Assembly (NCBI GenBank): GCA_032119795.1
Contig: JAUMFO010000003.1
Location: 1 to 64,000, forward strand
DNA length: 64,000 nucleotides
Direction of reading: 5' to 3'
Source: JAGIBJ01 sp032119795
Lineage (GTDB): Bacteria; Actinomycetota; Thermoleophilia; Solirubrobacterales; Solirubrobacteraceae
Positions 27,011 to 36,000 of the stretch are shown piece after piece. The notes below the pieces were generated by a model. It was given only the letters and a program-made list of their open reading frames with translations. It did not search any database and was not told the origin of the DNA. The position numbers were made by a program, and so were the translations under genes. Position 1 is the first letter of the stretch; every line of letters begins with the position of its first letter.

Positions 27011-29215
27011 TCAGCCGTGGGCGGCGTCCGGCGGGTCCTGCACGAGCTCGAGGACCGGGGGCGCGGGGGGCCGTGCGAACTCCGGGGCGGGCTCGGTGCG
27101 GCGTTCGCGAGGGGCGGCGCTCTCCTTATCTTCGCGCAGGCGCTCGTCGGCGACGTAGAGCAGCACGTCGCCGCTGCCGGCCTGCGTCGGGTAGGTCGCC
27201 GCGCCGACGCCGGTCGTGATGCGGTGGCCGTCGCGGCTCAGTCGCGCAACGGCGGCGCGCACGGCGTTGGCGATCGGGACGGCCTGAAGTGCGTCGGTCT
27301 CCGGCAGCAGCACGCAGAACTCGTCGCCGCCTTGGCGTACGACGGTGTCGCCGTCGCGGGCAACCCCAAGCAGCGCCTGCGCGACGTCGCGCAGGAGGTC
27401 GTCGCCGGCGGCGTGGCCGATCGCATCGTTGAGGGCTTTGAAGCCGCTGAGGTCGAGTGAGAGGACGGTCAGGGGGCGGCCCGTGCGTGCGGCGCGCTGC
27501 ACCTCCACATCGAGCTGTTCGGCGAGGCGCCGTCGATTGCCGAGGGCCGTGAGCGGGTCGCGGCGCACGAGGCGCTCGAGCTCGTCGCCCTGCTCCTCGG
27601 AGCGCTCGAGGTACACGGCGTCGCCGGCGCCAATCCCCCAGTTGATCACGACGACGAGCAGCAGCGCGACAGTGGTGGGCACGTCGACGATGCCGGAGAG
27701 CGCGACGGCCAGCGTGCAGACGGTGGCGGCCGTCCAGTGGGCGACGATCTGGCGGCGGTCGACGAGCCGGACGCTGGCCAGCGCGCCGGAGAGGGCGAGC
27801 GGGCCGATCGCCCCGGTCGCGATCGACGGGACGGCGACCATGAACAGCGTTGCGCCGACGTAGGGCAGTGCCACGACGGCATGGTTGAGGACCGAGCCGA
27901 CAGCGGGAGGCTCGCGGCGCAGGGTGAAGTACGAGACGACCGAGAGCACCATGCAGAACGCGAACGCGGTGCGCTGCGGGTCGGCGCCGTCGAGGGTGAA
28001 CAGCGCCATCGCGCCGATCAGCAGCGAGTAGAAGCTCACGAGCACGCCCTGGGCACGCCAGACCGTGAGGTTCACGGCGAGCGCTCGGCGGGAGACGCGC
28101 GCCGACCCACTGCCGCGAGCCGACGGCGGGGCGATCGGCATCACCGGCATGACGGGGTTGGTTGGCAGCATTCGCGGCCGGGCGCGGTGCTCGGCCTTGT
28201 TGGCCGTCAGTCGTGCATCGGCGAGCTCGAGCAGCTCTTGCGCCGTGGTCGCGTCGACGGGGTAGGTCGCGACGCCGACGCCGGTCGTCACGCCCTCGGT
28301 GCCGCGGCCCAGTGCGGCGAGTGCCGTCTCGATCGCCTCGCGGACGGTCTGCGCCTCCGCGGGGCCCGTCTCGGGAAGCAGGATGCAGAACTCGTCGCCG
28401 CCCTGGCGGACCACCACGTCTCCGGAGCCGACCGTCCGCACGAGCGTGGCGGCGACGGCCTGCAGGAGGGCGTCGCCGGCGTCGTGGCCGACGGTGTCGT
28501 TGAGGGCTTTGAAGCCGTTGAGGTCGAGCGCGAGGACGCTGAGCTGCTGGCCGTACTCGGCGTGGCGCGTCAGTTCGGCGGCGAGGGCCTCGTCGAGCAG
28601 GCGACGATTGCCGACGCCGGTGAGCGGGTCGCGCCGCACGAGCGACGCGAGCTCGAGGCTTTGCGCTTCGGCGGCTTCGAGGATCAGCGTGGTGGCCCAA
28701 CCGAGGACCCAGACGCCCGGCATGATCGAGATCAGCGCCAGGTGCGTGGCTCGGTCGAGGTCGACGAGCAGGACGGTCAGCAGGATCAGCGCGGCGCCGA
28801 CGACGTAGTGCGCGAGGAGCTGGCCGCGATCGATCAGACGTCCGGCGGCGAACGTGCCCGCAAACATCGCGGCGGCGGCGGGCGCCATCGACGCAGGGGC
28901 GTAGGCGGCGATCCCGAGCGACGCCATCGCGGTGACGTTCACGATCACGAGGTGATTGGCGGGGCCGCCGAGCCCGGGTGGCTTGGTGGCGGCAACGATC
29001 AGGGAGACGGCGAGGAGCACCCCGGCAAACGGCCAGAGGTAGGCGCGCTCAAAGTGCGACGGCCAGACCAGCGGCAGCACGAGGCTGGCGACGCCGACGA
29101 TCGCGAACACCAGCGCATACAGCGCCCAGATGTGGCGGTCGTAGGCAAGGTCACGCCGATCGATCGGCAGCACGCGCGCAGGCGCGTCTGGGGGCGGGGG
29201 CAAGGGGGAGGCCAT
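27011..29215 (-). CDS. Double TM-GGDEF diguanylate cyclase, paralogue 2
   Basis: About 734 residues, same TM-GGDEF-TM-GGDEF design as the downstream gene, with long identical stretches such as AVNLTVWRAQGVLV and SEEQGDELERLVRRDPLT. GGDEF motifs at about residues 271 and 627 are intact. The inhibition site differs: the first domain has GSGD where RxxD is expected, the second has RDGD, so only the second should be feedback-inhibited. The start is taken at ATG 29215 (MASPLPPPPDAP); an upstream start at 29257 is possible. Membrane-bound synthesis of c-di-GMP; the signal sensed by the helices is unknown. Confidence 0.9.
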   Translation of the reverse strand: MASPLPPPPDAPARVLPIDRRDLAYDRHIWALYALVFAIVGVASLVLPLVWPSHFERAYLWPFAGVLLAVSLIVAATKPPGLGGPANHLVIVNVTAMASLGIAAYAPASMAPAAAAMFAGTFAAGRLIDRGQLLAHYVVGAALILLTVLLVDLDRATHLALISIMPGVWVLGWATTLILEAAEAQSLELASLVRRDPLTGVGNRRLLDEALAAELTRHAEYGQQLSVLALDLNGFKALNDTVGHDAGDALLQAVAATLVRTVGSGDVVVRQGGDEFCILLPETGPAEAQTVREAIETALAALGRGTEGVTTGVGVATYPVDATTAQELLELADARLTANKAEHRARPRMLPTNPVMPVMPIAPPSARGSGSARVSRRALAVNLTVWRAQGVLVSFYSLLIGAMALFTLDGADPQRTAFAFCMVLSVVSYFTLRREPPAVGSVLNHAVVALPYVGATLFMVAVPSIATGAIGPLALSGALASVRLVDRRQIVAHWTAATVCTLAVALSGIVDVPTTVALLLVVVINWGIGAGDAVYLERSEEQGDELERLVRRDPLTALGNRRRLAEQLDVEVQRAARTGRPLTVLSLDLSGFKALNDAIGHAAGDDLLRDVAQALLGVARDGDTVVRQGGDEFCVLLPETDALQAVPIANAVRAAVARLSRDGHRITTGVGAATYPTQAGSGDVLLYVADERLREDKESAAPRERRTEPAPEFARPPAPPVLELVQDPPDAAHG

Positions 29216-29391
29216 GTGGGAAGCCAGCGCGGGGGCCGCCACGCTGCACCACTGCAATCGGCCGCGCTGCGCGGCGCATGAGCCCGTCGGTGCGAGTCAC
29301 ACCAAGTTCTTGCCAAACGCCTCTCGAGGGGGATCTCGTCGTCGTTACCACTGCTATGGCGCGGTGATCACTACGAGAACGCCTGGTTGCC

Positions 29392-29405
29392 GGCCGGCGC
29401 CGGCC
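29392..29405 (-). terminator. GC palindrome just after the response-regulator gene
   Basis: GGCCGGCGCCGGCC is a perfect 14-bp palindrome immediately past the stop at 29408. There is no U-tract, so it is only a possible terminator. The rest of 29216-29391 shows no gene. Confidence 0.35.
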
Positions 29406-29407
29406 GC

Positions 29408-30073
29408 TCAGCTGGCCCGCAGGTGCGTGAGGACGGCCATCACGCGGCGGTGTTCGGCGCGTTCTTGGCCGACGCCGAGTTTGGTGAAGACGTTCGACGC
29501 GTGCTTCTCGACGACCGTCGCGCTGATGCCCAGCTCAGCGGCGATCCCGGGGTTGGCGAGGCCCGCCGCCATGAGTTCGAGCACTTCGCGTTCGCGGGCG
29601 GTGAGCGAGTCGAGTTTGGAGTCTCGGCGTTTGCGGCCAAGCATGCGAGACACCACCTCGGCGTCGAGCGCGGAGCCGCCGGCGGCGACCCGTCGCACGT
29701 CCTGCGTGAACGAGTCGACGTCGGCGACGCGGTCCTTCAGCAGGTAGCCGACGCCAGCCGCGTCGCCACCCACCAGATCCAGCGCGTAGGCCTCCTCTAC
29801 GAACTGCGACAGCACGAGCACGCCGATCTCGGGGAACTCCGCGCGGATCTGCAGCGCCGCGCGCACCCCGTCGTCGGTGAGGTCGGGCGGCATCTGCACG
29901 TCGATGATCGCCACATCCGGCCGGTGCTCCCGGACGGCCTCCAGCAGCGCAATCGCGTCTCCGGCCTGCGCAACGACGTCGAAGCCGGCGTCGGTGAGGA
30001 GCCGAACGAGCCCCTCGCGCAGGAGCACTTGATCCTCGCCAACGACGATCCGCAGGTCGGAGTGGCCCGTCAT
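29408..30073 (-). CDS. NarL/FixJ-type response regulator
   Basis: 221 residues. Receiver domain with acidic pocket (VVGEDQ), phospho-acceptor Asp in VAIIDVQMPP and Lys in YLLKDRV; C-terminal LuxR-type HTH with LTAREREVLELMAAGLANPGIA and a recognition helix ending VEKHASNVFTKLG. The ATG at 30073 is supported by TAGCGT exactly 7 bases before it, so the transcript is leaderless. No kinase is next to it; the PAS-HisKA_3 kinase at 15892-16977 is of the right class but 12 kb away. Confidence 0.92.
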   Translation of the reverse strand: MTGHSDLRIVVGEDQVLLREGLVRLLTDAGFDVVAQAGDAIALLEAVREHRPDVAIIDVQMPPDLTDDGVRAALQIRAEFPEIGVLVLSQFVEEAYALDLVGGDAAGVGYLLKDRVADVDSFTQDVRRVAAGGSALDAEVVSRMLGRKRRDSKLDSLTAREREVLELMAAGLANPGIAAELGISATVVEKHASNVFTKLGVGQERAEHRRVMAVLTHLRAS

Positions 30074-30080
30074 GAGCGAG

Positions 30081-30086
30081 ACGCTA
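30081..30086 (-). promoter_or_regulatory. -10 box of the response regulator (leaderless)
   Basis: Minus-strand TAGCGT, then 7 bases (CTCGCTC), then the ATG at 30073. No ribosome site is present. Confidence 0.65.
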
Positions 30087-30280
30087 GCGGCGGGGAGCAG
30101 CGGCGGCCTTCGCCGGTTGGCTAAAGGGGGTCGGGGGCGAGATGCTGACCATCGTCTGTCGTTCGCGACCTCGCTGCGGGTCGAGCGGAAGCAAGATCCA
30201 CATCGCGTCAGCACAATCTCTGGGCTCGTTGGCTCGACCTCTATCGCTCGACTGACTGCCCGCGTCACACGGTTTGGTGT

Positions 30281-30400
30281 GGTCGTACCGCCGAAGGTCG
30301 CGACCTCCGTTCCCCACCGCGGATCGTTCTCCTGGGTCTGCGTGACAAGCGTGCCATCGGCCCGGGTCAGCGGCGACGAGGTGCCGTCAGCGGCGGCGTC
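30281..30400 (-). pseudogene. RHS repeat fragment
   Basis: About 120 bases nearly identical to 35501-35620 inside the big RHS gene, encoding a stretch like ENDPRWGTEVATFGG. It stands alone between the response regulator and the DUF4279-like gene, with no continuous frame to either side. It is best read as the leftover 5' homology of a lost RHS cassette. The rest of 30074-30401 shows nothing else. Confidence 0.8.
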
Positions 30401-30401
30401 C

Positions 30402-30782
30402 TCAGGCGTGAAGGTCCAAAACCAAATCGACGCCTTTCGCCCCTAGCGCGCAGATCTCCTCGGACGAGCACCAGAGACCACGCTGTGAGGGCACGTCAAG
30501 CCCTAGCCACAGCTCCGCGGTACATCCTGGTGGCGGCCCACCAAGAACGCCCAGAACGGCCTCGACCTCGGCTATCGCCCACTCCCAGAGACTCTGTGCG
30601 GTTGCAGTCGCAGGGAAGGAGCACCGGTCCCTCCAGAGCGGCCCATGTCGTGTCTTCTTGACCGTGACCTCTCCCGAAGCCAAGCCAAGCCCCTTCAGCG
30701 CTTGCTCGAACTCGGATCGGCTCAGGTTTGCGCCGTAGACCTTGAGCGTAGCTCGGCCCCAAGTCGTTGCAGCCTCAGTCAT
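30402..30782 (-). CDS. DUF4279-like protein, probable immunity protein
   Basis: 126 residues. The layout fits DUF4279 proteins: ATLKVYGANLSRSEFEQALK at the start, a central W-rich part (LWEWAIAEVEAVLGVL) and the end GAKGVDLVLDLHA. Its ATG overlaps the stop of the upstream RHS cassette as ATGA, so the two are translationally coupled, as toxin and immunity genes usually are. Local DNA is less GC-rich than the core genes, suggesting acquisition. The family call is by eye; the immunity role is inferred from position. Confidence 0.6.
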   Translation of the reverse strand: MTEAATTWGRATLKVYGANLSRSEFEQALKGLGLASGEVTVKKTRHGPLWRDRCSFPATATAQSLWEWAIAEVEAVLGVLGGPPPGCTAELWLGLDVPSQRGLWCSSEEICALGAKGVDLVLDLHA

Positions 30783-31786
30783 TGGAGACCCAATACGTCG
30801 CGAATATTTCCGAGCGAATCACCGAGGACATTCCCTGGCCCGACAGGATACGTCTCGCCGCTGTCTGGGTCGACCCAAACGTCCGGGTTGTTGCGTGATC
30901 CGCCGCCTCTGGTCAGCTCGTCTTTGAGGTCATGGATGGCGTCATTGACCTGTTGCTTTGTGACCCCGAGATCTCGAGCGACCTTCTTTTCGTCGCTCGG
31001 GCTCTGCACCTCCCCTGCGCGGTCGTCGTATCCATCGCCGTCGTCGTCGCCACCCAAGACGTCTTCGCCCCAGTTGATGGCGTCGCCGAGGGCGTCTTCG
31101 CAGACGCCGGTCAGACTTGAGATGGCGTTGGCGATGCCCGCTCCGGCTGCCTGCGCCTCGTCAGGGTGTTGCGACGCCCAGATGGCGTAGGCCCCGGCAG
31201 CGAGCACCGCCGCGGGTGCGAGCGCGAGCGCGAAGAACCGCCCGTCGGCGTCGATGAGGTTGACGGGGTCGCCGCCAAGGGCGTCGTGCTGGTTCCAGGC
31301 GGCCTTGAGCCCCGCGGGATCAGGCGTCGTGAACCGGGCCAGTGACGGCAGGTAGGCACGCACGCCCATCCAAACCAGCCCCGCGCCCTGGGCGACCGGG
31401 TCACTGATCGCGCCCTTGAACCCAAACGGCTGAGTGCCCGGTGCAGTGTCCTGCGTGACCTGCCCATAGGCGTCATACGCCAGGCGCTGCACCACCGCGC
31501 CAGTATCGGCGTCGACCACCGCACGAACCGAACCGAGCGAGTCAGAGATCAACCGCAGCCGCTGCCCGTCACGGCGAACAATCAAGTCCGGGACATGCCC
31601 GTACGACGCGTACACGTAACGCTCGATCACGTCGCCATCTGCGTCAACACGGGCCCGAGGGAACTCCGCGCCGCCGTAAACGAAGCGCCGCACGAGACTG
31701 CCGTCCAAACGCACCGCGGTGCGCCTGCCCAGCGCGTCATAGCGATAGCGACCCACCTCACCCGAAGGCAACGTCGCCTCAACCAA
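30779..31786 (-). CDS. Orphan RHS C-terminal cassette with variable tip
   Basis: Open frame of 335 codons from a TTG. Residues 1-185 are nearly identical to the RHS core of the 33030-41063 protein (YRYDALGRRTAVRLDG, GTQPFGFKG, DALGGDPVNLIDADGR). After DADGR the tip differs completely: a hydrophobic Ala-rich helix, an Asp-rich stretch (GGDDDGDGYDDRAG), then VARDLGVTKQQVNDAIHDLK and NPDVWVDPDSGETYPV. There is no signal peptide or proper start, and an in-frame stop lies upstream at 31828-31826, so it is a silent cassette unless recombined into the full gene. The tip resembles polymorphic-toxin ends, but I cannot name its activity. Confidence 0.8.
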   Translation of the reverse strand: MVEATLPSGEVGRYRYDALGRRTAVRLDGSLVRRFVYGGAEFPRARVDADGDVIERYVYASYGHVPDLIVRRDGQRLRLISDSLGSVRAVVDADTGAVVQRLAYDAYGQVTQDTAPGTQPFGFKGAISDPVAQGAGLVWMGVRAYLPSLARFTTPDPAGLKAAWNQHDALGGDPVNLIDADGRFFALALAPAAVLAAGAYAIWASQHPDEAQAAGAGIANAISSLTGVCEDALGDAINWGEDVLGGDDDGDGYDDRAGEVQSPSDEKKVARDLGVTKQQVNDAIHDLKDELTRGGGSRNNPDVWVDPDSGETYPVGPGNVLGDSLGNIRDVLGLQ

Positions 31787-31810
31787 ACGCCCGAAACCGT
31801 CGTACGCGAC

Positions 31811-31861
31811 CGGATCCTCGCGATGTCAGGCCGCCGGAGGCCTCGTAGCCGTACCTCTGGG
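31811..31861 (-). pseudogene. RHS remnant out of frame with the cassette
   Basis: Encodes QRYGYEASGGLTSRGSG, matching ETYGYDATGGMTSRGTG of the big RHS protein. It then joins the VAYDGFGRLVE part of the cassette in another frame, with about 45 codons of the parent missing. This is a deletion plus frameshift at the cassette's 5' junction. Confidence 0.75.
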
Positions 31862-31895
31862 AGACGGCGCCGGATCGGACGGCCTCAGGGCCCAG

Positions 31896-32348
31896 CTACG
31901 GATTGGGTCCCGAGAGCATGAGCTCATTCGCGCGCGCCCAGCCATCGGGGATCATTTCGAGAGCGCTGGACTGATCCAGAGGCAGGTGCGTATGCCAGCC
32001 GCGCTCCTCGATCTCCGCTGAGCTGTTTGGAGCCACGTTGAACGCTAGAAAGTCCGCGAGACCGCCGAGATCAGGCCCGCCGATGATTCGTGCACAACGC
32101 CGATCGACCCCGCCGGCCAGCGTCGGGGCCCCATCGGCATCAAAGAGTTCAAGCGGCGTGCGCAGAAACTCCAAGCTCTCAATCTGCTCAATTGCGGCCT
32201 CTTCAAGGGGCAGTACAACAATCGGCTCGACGCTCCTCGCGAGGTCGGCCAACGAAAGGAGCCATTCTCGCGGACCCTGGAGAATCAGCAGACCGCCTCG
32301 ACTACTAAAGCCGGCCCTAGGGATTGGACTTTGGACCGAGCGGTTCAT
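31896..32348 (-). CDS. Unknown small protein in RHS locus
   Basis: 150 residues from the ATG at 32348 (MNRSVQSPIPRAGFSS). Acidic, soluble, with no signal peptide or membrane segment; contains LLILQGPREWLLSLADLARSV and DGWARANELMLSG. I do not recognise the family. It lies between the TPR gene and the orphan RHS cassette, where spare immunity genes of displaced toxins are usually kept, so an immunity role is plausible but unproven. Confidence 0.55.
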   Translation of the reverse strand: MNRSVQSPIPRAGFSSRGGLLILQGPREWLLSLADLARSVEPIVVLPLEEAAIEQIESLEFLRTPLELFDADGAPTLAGGVDRRCARIIGGPDLGGLADFLAFNVAPNSSAEIEERGWHTHLPLDQSSALEMIPDGWARANELMLSGPNP

Positions 32349-32457
32349 TTGACGGGAATCTGGTTGACGGGACCGATGTGGATGTGCGGGTTTTGACCGC
32401 CCCAAGAGTCGGGTCTTGTGTCGTCATGGATCTCTGGTCCCCTAGCCCTCGAGGCTT

Positions 32458-33033
32458 TTAGTCGAGCCCAAGCTGTGCCCGCTGCTTGTCCAGCCTGTCG
32501 GACTTGAACACCACGGTCCGCGCCTCGTCGCTGATAGCTCGAGCTTCCGCGACTCGTCCCAAACGCGCGAGAAGCCCAACAAGATGCTCCGCATATACCG
32601 GGTCCAGGGAGTCCATCTCCACGGCCTCGCGCAGATACAACTCCGCAGACTCATCATCGCCATCTGCTTCCGCGTACCGACCGCGGAGATACGCGAGTCG
32701 TGCCAGGTCGTCAGCATCGGTCGGGCCGAGCTCAACGGCGCGACTTGCATAGCGACGACCGGCCTCAGCATCCAGCGACATGACCCACTGGGTCGCTAGC
32801 AGAAGCGTGGATACATCATCGGGCGCTAGCGAAACCGCTCTCGCGATGTGGCCTTTCGCCGCCGAAGGGTCTTTGACCAGCAGACAGACTCCCAGGCTGA
32901 GTTCAAACCTCTCCTCCGTCGGGTATCGAACGACATAGCGCCTCAACAAACGCTCTGCCCGGCCGTACTCGCCGCCGGCAATCAAGTCGTCGACACGCCT
33001 GCGCGCCGACGCTGCTCGTCTGATCCTCATCAC
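32458..33033 (-). CDS. TPR-like protein coupled to the RHS gene
   Basis: 191 residues of helical repeats of the tetratricopeptide type (GEYGRAERLLRRYVVRYPTEERFELSLG, AKGHIARAVSLAPDD, AELYLREAVEMDSLDPVYAEHLV). The GTG at 33033 and ATG at 33030 both overlap the RHS stop (CTGTGATGA), with GGAAAG upstream as ribosome site, so expression is coupled to the RHS gene. By position it is the immunity or partner protein of that RHS tip. No signal peptide, so cytoplasmic. Confidence 0.75.
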   Translation of the reverse strand: MMRIRRAASARRRVDDLIAGGEYGRAERLLRRYVVRYPTEERFELSLGVCLLVKDPSAAKGHIARAVSLAPDDVSTLLLATQWVMSLDAEAGRRYASRAVELGPTDADDLARLAYLRGRYAEADGDDESAELYLREAVEMDSLDPVYAEHLVGLLARLGRVAEARAISDEARTVVFKSDRLDKQRAQLGLD

Positions 33034-36000
33034 AGCTTTCCGAGTTCAACGATAACCCGTATTAGTGCAATGATCCTGCCGGCTCGCGTCGGGGGTGGTG
33101 GGGGCGTCTTGGTGCCTGGCGTCGACCCGTCCGCGTGCTTTGACTTCTGGCTGGTCGAGCCGGCATCCGAGAGGCTTTGGGCAGGATCGCCAATTCCCTC
33201 CGTTAGGGGTCCGCGCGGTCTGCGGTGCTTCGCGAAAGGGTCATGGCCGCCACCGCCGCCCGGGCCACTACCTGCCGCTGCGCCGGCGCCGGTCATGCAT
33301 TGCATTTGGCCGAGGGCGGCCATGACTGCGAACTCGCCAGCTAGGCCGCCGGCCGCTTTCCCGATGCGGCTTGCTGCTGCGCGGGCCACCGCGCCGGCGA
33401 CGGCGCGTGCCGCGGCCATCGCGACCGCGCGTACCGCCAACGCTGCGGGGATCGCAAGCACGATCGGAAGACGACCGTCGGCGTCTACGAGATTGATTGG
33501 GTCGCCGCCGAGTGCGTCGTGTTGATTCCAGACGGCCTCCAGCCCGGCCGGATCGGGGGTGGTGAACCGCGCCATCGACGGCAGGTAGGCGCGCACCCCC
33601 ATCCAGACCAGACCTGCGCCTTGCGCGACCGGGTCAGACAGCGAACCCTTAAAGCCGAATGGCTGGGTGCCCGGCGCCGTGTCCTGGGTAACGCGGCCGT
33701 AGGCGTCGTAGGAGAGACGCTGGAGCACTTGGCCGCTATCGGCATCGACCGCCGCACGGACGGAACCAAGGGTGTCGGTGATAAGCCGCACTCGCTGGCC
33801 ATCGCGGCGGACGATCAGATCGGGGACGTGGTCGTAGGAGGCGTAGATGTAGCGCTCCAGGACGTCGCCGGCGGCGTCGATGCGGGCGCGCGGGAACTCC
33901 GCGGCGCCGTAGACGAAGCGGCGCACCATCGCGCCGCCTAGGCGCACGGCGGTGCGGCGGCCCATCGCGTCGTAGCGGTAGCGGCCAACCTGACCGCCAG
34001 GCAGCGTCACTTCAACAAGGCGACCGAAGCCGTCGTAGGCAAAGCTCGTTTGCGCTCCGCCCGGCGCGGTGAGGGTGAGCAGCTCGCCATCGGGCGACCA
34101 CGTCAGCGCCGTCCCGTCCGCAGTCTGCGTCGGGCGGCCATGGCCATCGGTGGCGATCCACGTTGAGATCGCCCCCGTTCCGCGGGACGTCATACCGCCG
34201 GTGGCGTCGTAGCCGTAAGTCTCGGCAGTAGCGCCGTTGAGGGACACCTCCGTCAGCTGGCCGGCCAGGTTGTACTGGTAGCCATAGACGTCGGCCGGGC
34301 CAGCGCCGACGGTCTCACTGCGCTGCGTGATTCGGCCCAGCTTGTCGCGCACTACCGACTCTGAGAGGACAGGCGCAGAGACGCCCACGGCCTCGGCGGT
34401 GCTGCTCAGCGCGTGCAGGTCTCCCCGGGTATCAACGTCTACGGTGGTCGCCGTGTCGCCGGCAGAGATCGTCTGGGGATCACCCGAAGCTGCGTCGTAG
34501 CTCAGCGCTACGTCGCCAATCTGGGTGGCCTGGTCATCGTTGTCGTACTGATAGCCGACGCTGTCGCCGTCGATCTCCTCGGACGTCAAACGCAACGAGG
34601 AGTCATAAGCCAGCCCCACCGCGGGCGCAGCTGCCATGGCGTCGCCGGTGACCGTGTCACCCAGTGCCGTAACGCCGGTAAGCAGCGGGCCGTCGTAGTC
34701 GAACTCAGCGGACGCGCCCTCGTTGGTCTGAACGCTCGCTAGCCGCGCGCCGACACCATCCTGCACCGGCTCATACGTCGTACTTGCGCTCGTGCCATCG
34801 CCGGCCTCGTACTCGGCTAGGCGCCCGGCTGAGTCATACGACGCCGTGACCTCGTCGCCAGAGGCACCGATGAGCTTCGTCACACGGTCTTGGACGTCAT
34901 ATTCGAGAGTGGAGGCCAGGGCTTGGCCGCCGGACCCGGCCCTGGCCGGGCGAGTCATCTGTGTCTGGTTGCCGTTGTCGTCGTACTCGAACAAGAACGC
35001 GCGGCCATCCGGCGCCGTCGTGGACGTCAGCCATCCGGCGTCGTCGTAGGCAAAGCCGGTGATCTGGCCGCCCGGCGTCGTCACACTTGTCGGCCGTCCG
35101 ACGGTGTCACGCGAAATCGTCGTCGCGCGGTCTTCGGCGTCAACGATCTGCGCGAGCCGACCGCCTGGCCCGTAGGTCATGGCTTCCACCGCGTCACCCT
35201 GCGCGAGCGCCGTAGGTCGACCGCGCGCATCCCAGGTGATCGTCGTATCGTCGCGCCCTGCAGCGCTGAGGCGGACGGGCTGGTCGTCCTCGTCGTACTC
35301 AACCTGAGACTCGCGGCCGACCGGCGACAAGACCGTGTCGGTCCGCTCGCCCTTGTCGTAGGTCGACGTCGTGGCGCGGCCGTCGACGGTGTAGGAGTCG
35401 ATGATCGACTCGTAGTCGAAGGGGTCCTGTGGGTCTTGGCCGTTTCCGCGCTCGACCGTGGTGGCGTGCGCTCCGCTCGTCTGCAGCCCTGAAGGCAGGG
35501 TGGTCGTCCCGCCGAAGGTCGCGACCTCCGTTCCCCACCGCGGATCGTTCTCTCGGGTCTGCGTGACTCGCGTGCCGTCGGCCTGGGTCAGCGTCGATGC
35601 GCTGCCGTCCTCGGCGGTCTCGGTGTGCGTCGTTTGCGCGCCGCTGGGTGCGGTGACGGTTCGCACGTCGCGCCGCACCGTCGCCCCCTCGTCGCCCGGA
35701 TCAGCTGAGACCGGCTGCAGCACGCGTTCATCCGTGTAGGTCGTGGTCTGCCCGCCGGCGGTGGTGTGGTTGACCGCCGTCGTGGTGCCGGCTTCGTTGC
35801 GACTGAGCGTCTGTGCGCCGCCGCGAGGCGTGGTGTCGGTCAGCAGTCGGCCGGTCGGGCCCCACGTGAACTCGGTGGTCTTCTCGAGCTGGTCCTCGTA
35901 GGAGGTCATCAGGCCGTCTGCCGTGTACTCGTAGCGCTGGCTGGCGCCGTCTGCGTCGGTAATCGAGGTGGCGTAGCCAGCCGCGTTGGTGGCGATCACC

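Noticed and set aside
25165..27219. 684-codon plus-strand frame opposite the GGDEF gene
   Set aside because: Arg/Gly/Asp-rich shadow of the diguanylate cyclase; no domain is visible.
15892..30073. PAS kinase (15892) and NarL regulator (29408) as a cognate pair
   Set aside because: Right classes, but 12 kb apart with unrelated promoters; nothing in the sequence links them.
30779..31786. Naming the orphan RHS tip as a specific toxin type
   Set aside because: The NPDVWVD...GETYP pattern recalls some polymorphic-toxin ends, but I cannot tie it to a named family by eye. A profile search (HHpred or Pfam) would decide.
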